A DNA stretch of 64,000 nucleotides from Leptoclinus maculatus (lineage: Eukaryota > Chordata > Actinopteri > Perciformes > Stichaeidae). The notes beneath the pieces are model-generated. The model saw only the letters and a list, made by a program, of their open reading frames with translations. It did not search any database and had not been told where the DNA came from. The stretch is taken from the NCBI GenBank assembly GCA_032191485.1, contig JAVDOI010000003.1, forward strand, positions 16,123,813 to 16,187,812, given 5' to 3'. Below, one piece after another: positions 49,894 to 61,265 of this stretch. Position numbers and translations under genes: made by a program. Position 1 is the first letter of the stretch. Each line of letters starts with the position of its first letter.

Positions 49894-52560
49894 AAAAAAC
49901 CTGTAAAACAAAATCTCAAATCAATGTGATGCTAAAACAAGAGACTGTGCAACTGTCATGTGCTCTCAGTGACTTTGGGTGTGTCATGTTCATAATTAGC
50001 CATTTTCTTATTCATCCAAATGCAGTAAAGGCGTCTATGAAGTGACATGAAACTGAAAGCGTATTTTACAGTGAGGGTCTCTCCACAATATAAGAGCAAA
50101 GCGACGTCACCGCCTTCAGCTTGAAGGCTGTTAACCTAATTCCTAATGGTTATTACAATGAAGCCTGCCGACCACATCAAGCTGCTGCGGTACTGTAATG
50201 AGATGAGCAGAGAGAGGGCTCTACTCTGCACTTTCACAGCCTTCAATTTCACCACTATAAGCACAGAAGGACACAGAGTCCTTCTCAAATGAATGCAGTG
50301 GCGTGTTTAGAAAATAAAAAGAGCCTGTAAGCATATAAACAGCATCCAAATTACACTGTTAATTCAAGTCTTCCTCCTGCCAAAGTATACTCTGGTTCCA
50401 AAGCTCAACATGAATGTTTCTGCCTCTTCGTAGGTTCACATGAGGATGCATGTTGTTGTTTTTGTCTATTTTTTCATTTTTATGGATAAAGAGATGAGTC
50501 ATTGTCCTCTCGAAAGACTAAAAACAGAGAACTCTTCTGCAGTGGTTTAGCTATGTTTGAAAAACTTAAATAAACTGGAATTATCTGAGCCTAACATATA
50601 AATTCCTAACTCCACCCTCTCTTGTTCTGTCCTTTCATCTAAATCTTTCTACAGCTGGCGTAGCTGGACACGAGCATGAAGAGATATTGAGATAATATTT
50701 TATAACTGAACGATATCAAATGGATAGACATGATTTTGCTCGGCTGGTAAAGCAAGACCAAACATGTGCAATCGAGATGAAAATATGATACGTGCACATG
50801 TAATGTGACATTTCTCTTTCATCACACAGCCTCAGGTAGTCAGTCTGCACCTTTGCTGTGAGCGGTCGCTCTTGTCTCAGCTATGAACAGAATTTCAAAC
50901 ATTTGGAAATGAAGATCACAAATTAAATTATGTTTTATTTGACAGGAAGAACAAACTTAAACAATGCTTGCCAGACGTGATTAAGTGCTATAAGCCAGCA
51001 AAGGTAGCATTTTGGAAAATTGCAGATAATTTGGTCTAATTTACAGGGGGGGGGGGGAGGGTTCAAACAAGCTCCATGTGTTAGAATATTTAATTATACC
51101 CCTGTTGAAATATGCCTGTCACTGTCACGTGTTGTATAGGCGCCTCAAATAGAAACATGGTGAATATGGTGAAGGTCTCAATCAGGCATCATCATTCTGT
51201 CAACATACACATCAGCAATATGTACGTGTATACATTATAAGAACACAGGAAGAGCATGTACCATAAATGGGCCTATGTTCAGGGAGCTTCTAGGATGGGA
51301 CACATCGGCTACTTGTGTGTTTGAGAACATGTGATTATTTGGGTGTATGCATTTCCTATGTGGCCAGGCTTAAATTGAGAAATTACAGTTGCAGGATCTC
51401 AAAGTAAGCAAGGCAAGGTGGAGGGTGTGGGAGGATAATACTGGAGGATGGCGCTGATTGAGGAAATACAACATCATGACAGAAAGTAGATGTAATTGTA
51501 GGAATAGGCCTGAAACCTCTGATGATGTATTTGCACTGAGAGGACCAAAAATAACAAGAGACCACAAAGGCATGGCCGCTTCCCTGCAGCAGCAGCAGCA
51601 GCAACACCTTACACCATGGAGAGGTGCTGTACAACAGTAAAATCTGCCCTCTGGTGTCCAAACATCTGTACTGCATATGAGGGCTGTCGCACACTGGGTA
51701 GCATTCACAAGACTGCACAGAAACAACCCAAATGTCTTTTCCAGTGGCTCCTTATATACTTTTATTAGCTGTTTTGAGTGTGACACACTTGCAAAAATAC
51801 ACAACTTAAGAAAAAGTGTTCATCCTGAAATAGAGACTGAAATCAAGGCCTCTTTGTCCTCTATAAGCCAAGCCACAATGACAAGCTGACCAAATAATAC
51901 CCAGGAAATGTACAAAACTAAACATATGAAAAACTAAATATGTGAATACCTTCAATGATACATCAGGAATAGACATAATAATTAGCTTTAAATCTACGGC
52001 TAATTAAAATCTCCAGTACCTTTTCATGGCACTCTGGACAACCTTTCCCCACCATCTCCCTTGTTTACCTTATCATGGCAGGCGTTGGAGGTGCCCAGAC
52101 AGTCAAGAAAGGTAGAGGCGAGTTTCCCCCAGCCGGCTGGACAAGATGTATATTTGCAAATGTGGCTGCAACTGTACATCCTCAATGCTAGCTTTGTGAA
52201 GCAACACAGGTGCCACTGCAAATCTGGTGTTGTTTTTCAAAGACGTGTTCAAACACAGAGTCTTATAAACATTCAATAATATAAACATGTCCTGAGCATA
52301 TGAAAAGTAAAATGTTGTTAAAAACTGTGAAGTGTATACAGATTATTAGATTAAGTTTATTCCTCCTTCATAGCTTGTTTGTGTTCCTTCTTTGTGTATT
52401 TGATTATTTTTGCTTTGTACATGATTATTTTCTAGTTCAGAAGAAGACTGAAATAAGTGATAATCATGTGTCTGGATATTCAAGACATGGAGGCACCCTG
52501 ATGTGACATGCCCGCCTTGGGCAGATCTGTCTGCTAATTACAGCCTAGCTCTGAGGAGGG
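49894..52560. other. Upstream tract of col10a1
   Basis: No gene is seen. A G run lies at about 51047-51057 and a CAG repeat at 51585-51602. A 144-residue minus-strand open frame at 51370-51804 is judged spurious because of a poly-Cys run from the CAG repeat. Distal enhancers of col10a1 could lie here but cannot be identified. Confidence 0.45.
51585..51602. repeat. GCA/CAG trinucleotide repeat
   Basis: Six uninterrupted GCA units. Confidence 0.9.
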
Positions 52561-52581
52561 AGGTACTTGCATGGTGGGGGC

Positions 52582-52660
52582 TTTTTTTTTTTTTTTTTAA
52601 TGATGCAAAGGGTAGATATAGTATAAATACCCGCATCATTGTACTGGAAGGCAGCATATC
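52582..52660 (+). promoter_or_regulatory. col10a1 core promoter
   Basis: A TATAAATA box lies at 52622-52629, preceded by a 17-T run (52582-52598). A start site is expected near 52650-52660. The following untranslated exon ends at 52748 with donor GTATGT and is spliced to 53058, matching the three-exon layout of type X collagen genes. Confidence 0.65.
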
Positions 52661-52748
52661 CTCAGTTGTGCTCCTACCCTAAGGATATACAGCAGTACCA
52701 GAAGCTCTCTGGTGCTGAAGAGATTGTTTTTACCCTCTTTGGATACTG
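52655..52748 (+). other. col10a1 5' non-coding exon 1
   Basis: Lies between the inferred start 25-30 bp after the TATA box and the GTATGT donor at 52749. It contains no ATG in a good context. Confidence 0.5.
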
Positions 52749-53072
52749 GTATGTGTGTTTTCTCTTCCTCTCTAAACAACTCTATCTCTAGAGGATTTCA
52801 GTCTAGGCTCTCTCTAGGCTTTGTCTAGGCCTTGAGTCTGTTCCTATGGCAGGCTAGGGAAGGGATTGTACACCCTGTCACTGTACCTTATCCTATCTTA
52901 TTAGTTGTCCATTACATTCTGTAAAGGTGCCCAGCCTGTACACTTAGCTGAGAAAGTTTTTAAGCTCTGTAAAACAACTGCAAACTAGAGACAACGCTTG
53001 CTGACACTTTGTACCTCTAAAATTGTTGTGCTGACTGTCTTCTTTCTTCTTTTGAAGATTTAACTGTGCAAG

Positions 53073-56000
53073 ATGGACGTCCGAGTAGTAAGCATCTTCG
53101 TCATCATGGTGGCCTTTACAGCCGCCCATGGGGACCGGTATGTGGTGAAGAAGCTGGTGAAGGCTGCCCCTCAGTACCAGCCCTACTCTGTGAAGAGCCA
53201 CGGTAAGAAAACACAGGCTCCTGCTCTCTATGGGTATGGGAACATGCTAGCATTTCCCCTGTTTTTGTCTAGTTTTTCCTCACACAAGTTGCCTCTAAAG
53301 TCAGATTTTCTTCTCTAAAGACAATATTGAGCAACATTTCAGAACAGTCTTGCCTTACCTTTGAATCATCTTGAAGCATCTTTGTTGTAGCAAACATGAG
53401 CAGCACAAGCAGCCAGACAGATGCTGGCCACAGCCAGCTGCACTTTACTTTGAAATCTGAACTCCACCTTGTGCTGGAGCTGCCTTGTGCTCTGATTGGC
53501 TGCGACAGTGTGCATGCTTCTCCAATCACAAAGTTCATTTAGATGTATGATTTGAATAACAAGGCTTACTGAGTGCAGAGCTTTGCAGTTTTCTTTTTCT
53601 AGAAGTCATAGGGTACATACATGCACCTAGAAGTGGGGGCTTTTTTCACCATTTACTTTATTTGTTCTTTTATTCAACAAAGGCAATCACATTAGCAACA
53701 TTTTCTAAATTAAATGATTTTAGGACTTTTTAATTTTGTGATCAAGATTGTTAACTCGATAGACACAATTTAAATACTTTTTTGAGATTGCCTTTGTCGA
53801 CTATCTGGTTCAAAATGTGCATTGTATGATCTTCAATTCGGAGGAACCACTCATGTATTCTGGAGAAAACTACTGTTTTCAATACATGTAGTGTGTTAGA
53901 TTTGACATATATGTTTCTCATTTTAGTCATTTTAGCTGTAAATGTTGCCTGTTCTTTTACTTTCAGACACTCATACTCCTCAATGCACATTTCAGTTCAT
54001 TTCAAACACAAGTTCACTTTGCTTTTTGCAAAGATTCCCCATGCAAAAACGAGAAAAAGATCTAGATTTCTAGAATATTCAGAGATATACTGCACTTTAA
54101 ATATGGTAATTATAGCATGGTCTTGAGTGTTGGCTAAAATGCTATATAAAATATGAAATGTTGCTTTTGTGTGAATCAGCATACTATTCTTTTTTGAGAA
54201 AGTAGCTGTTAGTGAATTATTTTTAGTTTGACACTGTCAATTACAGTTCAGTCACCCAGCAGTGTGGTTTGTTTGGGTGTGCCTACTTCACACAGAAGTA
54301 GAAACATCTGTTTGGCTTTATCCAAACTCGGCTCAGGAGTGAGCCTTAAACACATGTGACCACATTAAGGCAGCAAATGAAATACTCCTTCTAATTTAGA
54401 CCAACTGTTTGACAAACAACTCACAAACTGCCTCTTGAAGCTCTTTGACCTGCACAGTATGAAAAATAGATCAAACATATTATTTAAAGCAAACTATAAA
54501 AAAAATCTAAAAGAAAGCAGAGACAAGTTTCTACATTTATTTTGAAGGATTTGCAAGTTTAAGATTTGAAGAAGGATTTTATAAAACTGTGCCAGTGACT
54601 CATTACTCAAACCCTCAGGACTACAAGATTTGTTCCTAAGATTACAACTTGCCTCCAAGAATCAAATATCATTGAATTTTGAGAATTATTGTATAATAAT
54701 AATCCCCATAATTTTTTACTTTATTATGAAATACTGAAGAGCAATGAATGAGAGCGGCATTCATTAGAATTGTGTTTTTCATCCCACATTTGATTGTTGA
54801 ACATCCATGTTGCTAGTCAACAAGATACTACGAAAGATCATTCAAGCTCACATACACTCAGACCTGAGAGCTTGCTCTTGTACTTTTTGTCACTTTTTGT
54901 CACTTGAATGGGTTAATAATGGGAATATGATGCACAGACTATAGGTAGGCCTATACATACATTTATAATTTCATAAAACTAACTACTAGTTATTTTAATT
55001 TGAGCACTTTTTGGTTCTTGTGTTCGGTGATACTGATGGATTCTGTTTCACTCTTCTCAGTGGTGTCAGTGGCAGGTGAGCCTGGTGCTCCAGGTGAGCC
55101 TGGCCCTGAGGGGCCTGCTGGCCCTGCTGGCCCCCCAGGTGAGAGTGCTGAAGGTCTGGTTGGACCCGAAGGACCTGCTGGATCTCCCGGAGCTCCTGGA
55201 CGCTCCAGCGCTGGCAAACCTGGTTCCCCAGGTGGACCTGGCAAACCTGGCAGCCACGGAGCACCTGGTGAGAAGGGAGACACCGGAGCCTCTGGCCTTC
55301 AGGGACCAAGGGGAGCCCCTGGATCCTCTGGAAGCCCTGGACCCTCTGGCCTCTCTGCTACTGGCAAGCCTGGATCTTCAGGTCTTCCTGGACCAATGGG
55401 ATCTAGAGGAGAGTCTGGTCTGAAAGGACATCCAGGTGTACCTGGCCTGCCAGGTGCTAAGGGTGATAGAGGGGTGGGAATTCAAGGACCTCAGGGTGAG
55501 ACAGGGCCTGAAGGATCCTTGGGCGCACCTGGACAACCAGGTGAGTCTGGAGTTGGAAAGCCAGGCAAATCAGGTATGCCAGGGGAGCCAGGAAAGTCAG
55601 GAACCTCAGGTAGGGATGGTGCTACAGGTCCCATGGGACCACAGGGAGCTAAGGGACACACAGGTGCCCCAGGTGTAGGTATGTCAGGTAAACCAGGAGA
55701 GAATGGTGCCCCAGGTCTGCCTGGCGCAGCTGGCCCTAAAGGCCACCAGGGACCTGCTGGAGCCACTGGTGCCCCTGGAGTCCCAGGATATGGAAAGCCA
55801 GGTGCAAATGGGGAGACAGGAGCGGTGGGATCTACAGGTGCCACAGGTGCCACAGGTGCAAAGGGTGAGCACGGTCCAACAGGATATACTGGTGCTACTG
55901 GTGCAAGTGGCCCCACTGGTCCTGCTGGACCTCAGGGGCCATTAGGTTTCCCAGGTGAAGCCGGCGCTGCTGGCTCTAAAGGTGACACAGGGTCAACTGG

Positions 56001-56907
56001 AGCTCAGGGAGCTAAGGGAAACAAGGGAGATCAGGGAGCACAGGGTTTCGCAGGCAAGCAGGGTTATCCAGGCGCAGCTGGTCCTCCTGGATCCAGAGGT
56101 GCAACTGGACCCACAGGTGACAAAGGTAATGGTGGTGCCCCTGGTACCCCAGGTTCCCCAGGTATTCCAGGCCCTGCTGGACCCAAAGGTCATCCCGGCC
56201 GTGCAGGTGAGCCAGGTGCCTCTGGTTCTGATGGTGCTCCAGGTTCCAGAGGACCTTCTGGGCCTCAAGGTTCTTCTGGTACTCCCGGCATGAAAGGACA
56301 CCCAGGTCTCCCTGGTCCCTCTGGCCCTTCTGGTTTGTCTGCTAAGGGTCTCCCCGGACCTCAGGGTCCCCCTGGTCAGTCCGGTGATAATGGTGCTGAT
56401 GGAGCCAGTGGCCCAGCTGGCCCTCCTGGTGTCCCTGGTCCTCCTGGTGAGGTTGCGTTTGAGAAAGGCATGGGAAAAGGCATGGGAATGGGTGAGATTA
56501 TGGTCAAGTCCCCCATGTCTGCTTTCACTGCATCTCTGGTCACCCCCTACCCTGCTGATGGCACCCCCATTAAGTTTGACCAGATTGTGTACAATGCTGA
56601 GAATCACTATGACCCTGAGACTGGCATCTTCACTTGCCAAGTTCCTGGAGTTTACTATTTCTCCTACAGCATCCATGTTAATGGAGCTAATGCCCTGGTG
56701 GCTTTGTACAAGAATGGCCAGCCCGTTATGTTCACTTATGATGAGTACAGCAAGGGCTTCCTGGACCAGATGTCCGGTAGTGCTGTCCTCTTGCTGGATG
56801 AGCAGGACACAGTCTATGTCCAGATCCCTGACGAAGAGGCCAATGGTGTCTTTGCAGCTGAGAACGTCCACTGCTCTTTCTCTGGGTTCCTCATTGCTTC
56901 AACGTGA
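53073..56907 (+). CDS. col10a1: Collagen type X alpha 1 chain
   Basis: This network-forming short-chain collagen is secreted into the matrix; in mammals it marks hypertrophic cartilage and in fish also bone-forming cells. Coding exons are 53073-53202 and 55061-56907 (1977 nt, 658 residues; human 680). The signal peptide is MDVRVVSIFVIMVAFTAAHG. A short NC2 region follows, then a collagenous region at about residues 49-507. It has eight interruptions of the Gly-X-Y phase, the number described for type X: four short (for example GVPGYGKPG) and four long (for example GLSATGKPG). NC1 (about 508-658) ends in a C1q domain with MSAFTASLVTPYPADGTPI, HYDPETGIFTCQVPGVYYFS and FSGFLIAST. The 1.86-kb intron and one large last exon match the family. 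A teleost a/b paralogue is possible. Confidence 0.95.
53203..55060 (+). other. col10a1 intron 2
   Basis: AT-rich, with donor GTAAGA and acceptor CTCTTCTCAG. No nested gene or repeat is recognised. Confidence 0.85.
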
Positions 56908-57560
56908 TGCGTTGATACAGTAGTTCCCAAAAGCCAACCAACTAAATTTGCAACCTATTTCTCAAACTAAAGTAAACTCCCTGTTAATCTTTCCTCAAAC
57001 AAACAGGCAGGCAGTTCACCCTTCTTTGAGGAATAGTAGCATCTCGACTTGAAAACTACAAGAAATAGGTGCTTAGAAGAAGGAAAACTAATTTATGAAA
57101 ACAGGTGATCAGGGATGGGGGAAGCAATCCACAAAGTTACCAGTGAGCTTTTTAAACGGAGACAGCATGTGAAATTGAGGTGTTATAACTGTGTTGTGTC
57201 CTGACTTTTCCCTTTTTTCCACTCTGTTCCTTTAATATTGACTTCAACTGGTGATTCTTAATTCAATGTTTGTCTGTTTTGTTTTGTTTTCGGTTTTTTT
57301 GTGCCTGCTTGTTTTTGTTTGGTTGACCAATAATCTTATCAAAAGTACACAAATACTTTCTGTGCACCATGTTGTAACTGTTATCCTTGTATGTGACTTG
57401 AATATTGTGAAATGGTAATGGTCAAATTGACCGTTATGATGAAACAAGTCACCAGAAAACTGTCATACAAACACAAACTACCAGCAACAACGATGTATCC
57501 CTGAACATGCATTATGTCATGTAAAGCATAATGACCAAAATAAAAGCTGTCTAAAAAATG
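56908..57560 (+). other. col10a1 3' UTR with poly(A) signal
   Basis: AT-rich UTR of about 640 bp after TGA 56905-56907. AATAAA at 57539-57544, followed by a TGTTTTGTCTC element, is the likely poly(A) signal. Confidence 0.7.
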
Positions 57561-58181
57561 TTTTGTCTCAGAATCACTTCTTTTAAATGTAACCTAAATA
57601 GTTATGAACATTTTACAAAATATCCTATAGACAAATTACTTGCATGTGCATATGAAATAATACAAAAAGTCTCTTTTAGATCTTACTTAATCAATTACAC
57701 TGAATAGTCCTCTTTAAACTAGTTTGGCATTGTATTTCATGTAAGCATTACACAAAATGAATACTCTGTAAAGAACATTTCACTTGTCCCCTAATGCATT
57801 GGGGTCACAGGTCAACTACAGAGCAATGCTCATTTGGGCTGATTCAGTGTCTGGATCAAGAACACTTGGGTTGATGCTTTCCAGTAGGGGAGCCTCAAAA
57901 TGAGTCTAATATAAGAATGGCTTGTGTGTTTACTTTCCCACTTGGCAATCACTTATATTTGCAACGTGATACAAACTAAGATTAAAACCTTTCTACTAGC
58001 CTTTCTTTACAGCTGTGAATTAGAGATCCATTAAGACATTAGGGTATTACCTGGTTTCCAAACTCATTAGTTACAAGTTCTGCAAAATATTACATCTGCT
58101 AATATATAAAAAAAATAGTCAAAAACAGTTAATAATGGATGCTAGCCTATAAGCAACACATAGCCACATGGACTAATCACA

Positions 58182-58226
58182 GTATGATATAATATGATAT
58201 ATGTATGATATAATATGATATAACAT
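58182..58226. repeat. TA-rich tandem duplication
   Basis: Two copies of a 20-bp unit (58182-58201 and 58203-58222), each itself made of TATGATA-type sub-repeats. Confidence 0.8.
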
Positions 58227-58589
58227 ATACAAACATCTCTTATTAATGAGTCCCTGTCCGATGTAGAACTATGATTCTTTTTTATAAGTAAGTAAGTAAA
58301 AGTAGCAATACCCCAACAAATTATACGAGAGTATAAAAAGTCAAAGTACACCTATTCAGAATCCCCCCTTACTATTACTGATGTATACTGAAAAGCTCAT
58401 GTAAAAGGGTTTGCACTCTTGAATTCAGACTGTTCAGTAGTGCCAGGTGCATGATGCCAAGGTAAACACTCCCTTAATTTAAACTGTAACAAGGCCTCAA
58501 ATTTTATATGTTGATCTGTGTTCCGTCCGGAGTAAGCAGTTAGTTTATCTGTCAAATAAACATAGTGCAATATTTATATTCTTATTTTA

Positions 58590-58672
58590 GTGTAGTATAA
58601 TGTAACATGAAGCTGAAATATTGACTTATGAACAGTACTTGAGTAAATGTACTTAGTTACTGACACACCACT
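58590..58672 (+). repeat. Partial copy of the dispersed repeat at 49600-49893
   Basis: Ends with GAACAGTACTTGAGTAAATG then TACTTAGTTACTGACACACCACTGG, the typical right end of this repeat. Confidence 0.5.
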
Positions 58673-60559
58673 GGTCGCTGTATAGAAGCTGAGATAGATG
58701 AGGATCGTAAAGTATAAATTTCTCCCCACATAATGGCCACTGGTTGCCTGCTTTGGAGCCAAAGTTTACAAAAACTACTCTACCGTGCAAGTCTGAATAT
58801 GGGTGTGCTGAAAATAGTCAACATGTGGAATGAGGGACAGGGATGGTCTTTCGGACAGGGCAGCAGCTGTTTCATCTTCCCTGGGAGAGAGAGCGAGACA
58901 GTGGTTAGGTGAGGGGCCTCGAGGGACTGAAGAGAGAGGAAGCTGGGTGATGGAAACCGCTGTGGACTGCCATTCAGAGACGGTCTGCGGTTGGTGCATG
59001 AGGTGGGACAGGCAGGAACACAGACGGAGCGCTGCCTCTGGACGACTCCACAAGCCACACTCCAAAATTATCTGTTGCACTCAAAGGAATATTTTTCCCT
59101 TTGATATATATTTAATTTTTTAGCTGGCGCACCTGGTTGCATGTCTTTGTATGCATCTATCCTCTATACTGTATCCATTTCTCTAGAAAGAACCTGAAGA
59201 CACTTAAGCTGGAAGATGAAGAGGGGTGTGTGGTATTATTGAATACTGTACTGTCTGTTATTGTACTTTCCTTGTTTTGACCTGCCAAGGGACTACAGAT
59301 GCGAATTAGCTTAAAGCTATAATCTGGTACGGTGCAACAAATGGTGACATTTACGTTTTAAACTGTACATGGTCCCTTTTAAATCAAATAAATACCGCAT
59401 GTGAGGCACACTGGAGGCCAAAAATAAGCAGCAAATCCCTCAACAACCTGACCAAGATGGACGTGTAGACCAGGAGGCAGAAATAGAAATATGTGTAAAA
59501 CACACCCTGCTTGCGGTGGCCAGAGCTGCAGTACACTGGGTTAAACTGGGTGCAAAGGAAATAGAGGGTTTGGAAATGAGCATGGGTGCAGATGTGGGTG
59601 ACTAAAAACACCCTGGAGACGATTGAAGCAACGTCTTGTCTTAAAATGATTCTGGTGTTTGTATGGGGTTTGGTAAAAGTTATCCCAACACATCCATGGT
59701 TAGCACAAGCATCAGTTAGGTATGTGCTGCAGTTGACACTAAAACTACACGTCATAAAAATGTTTGTTTCAAACACTAACATTTATGGTGCAAAGCTATA
59801 AACATCCCCCCGCATCTTATTGCATAATTATGCTGTGGCTGTTCCCTCAGTAAGTCGGTCATTTTCTAAAAATATTGCAGGGCAGTGAGCACGTCTCAAT
59901 TTATCCCATTTGCAAATTAGGCTGCTGAAGAGAAAGCGATGCTTGAGATGATCACATGGGACCTAAAAGGTGGAATTCGCCTCTCTGTTATTGCTTTTGC
60001 GCCAATTCAATCACTGAATTTGATTGGAGGGTGTCCTCTTTTTATGTGAATGTGTTCTCTTGAAGAAGTAGCATCTTTCTTTCACAGAGGCCATGCAATA
60101 TTTCATCTTGATGCAAATATACAACCTAATTATAGTCATTGAGATTCTAAATAGATTTTTTTAATGCTTCTTTATAGTGATTGAAACGTCCCCAGATTTT
60201 TTGCCTACAATGCACCACACGAGGGTGCTGTAAAGTTAAGAATCAATGGGAGGACATTTTCCTCCAGTATCTGATCTGTCACACTACCCAATCTCAGCAG
60301 ATATTCAACAGATTAAAAAGGGACATTTAATGCTAAACATTGTGAATAAATGAGTTGAGAGTTCCTCTTCAGCGAAGCTCACAGGAAATAAAACTGAACA
60401 CCTATAACCAGTTTGTAGGCAATGTGAAATGCTATATTGAATAACATGAATCCTCGTATACAAAAAATAAATGATGTTCAACTATCTTACCCAAATGTGT
60501 GTGCTTTCCGACGTAGATTTGTAAATCACACCTCGATGCAAAATTTGCTTAAAACATCT

Positions 60560-61265
60560 CCCAATTTTATTCAATCTTACAAATGGTGAAAAACAAGAAA
60601 AACTTCATTTACAATGGGTAATCTGTTAAAAACTTCAGTCATTTAGGTACATCTCAGTCATAAAACCAGTAATATCAAAGTCTATACAACGTGCATTACT
60701 ACAGAGTTTTGAAATGGTGGAATCTAATGGGAAGTGATGAGCACCTACTGTTTTGACAGTTAACTAAATCTACTTCATTCAGGAATGGTTGTGTCCACAG
60801 GAGCGTTGAGTTTAAGAGTTGTAAACAACTGTGCACTGCAAAGACAACATTTACGACTTGGTTTAGGACTTTCCCTTTAAATATCACAATGTGTCAAATC
60901 TTGCAGACACAGCTTTAGCTGCTACATCCAATTGCCCAGCACCAAATACCTTGATAAAATATGTCAAATTCAGCAACGTGTCAACACAGTCATGGTTTCA
61001 TGTAGAAAAAAAACCATTCACACTCGCATTCACACTTTCACACTCGGCCAATGTCACACATGCAAGCAACCAATGGGCAGTGAGGAAGCAGCACACTCTC
61101 CAGTACACCTCCTGTCCATCACTGCCAAGGATCTTGCAGTCATTATGGATGAGATGGTTGCAGAATAGTAAACAAACACCAACAAAAAAAATAAACAAAA
61201 AAAAATCCCTGGTTTTAGACAAGTCCTCGCATTCCTTCTTCATTCCGGTGTCTGGTTCAGCAGGA
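60560..61265 (-). other. marcks 3' UTR (inferred)
   Basis: Minus-strand sequence downstream of the stop. An AATAAA on the minus strand near 60567-60572 is a possible poly(A) signal. An A-rich tract at 61180-61206 gives minus-strand T runs, typical of MARCKS 3' UTRs. The true end may be further away. Confidence 0.4.

Larger units (their letters stand above)
57561..60540. other. Intergenic sequence between col10a1 and marcks
   Basis: No gene is supported. A degenerate 10-bp-type TA-rich tandem (two copies of GTATGATATAATATGATATA, starting at 58182 and 58203) and repeat fragments near 58270-58370 and 58590-58672 are visible. A GC-richer patch at about 58820-59060 has overlapping short open frames on both strands but no family match. 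Confidence 0.45.

Noticed and set aside
51370..51804. 144-residue minus-strand open frame with a Cys run
   Set aside because: The Cys run is the reverse reading of a GCA repeat. No splice or homology support.
55491..56871. Long antisense frames opposite col10a1
   Set aside because: The repetitive Gly-Pro-rich codons of collagen leave antisense frames open. They are shadows of the sense gene.
58775..59123. Overlapping open frames on both strands in a GC-richer patch
   Set aside because: Neither strand shows a family motif or splice structure. At most this could be a non-coding exon.
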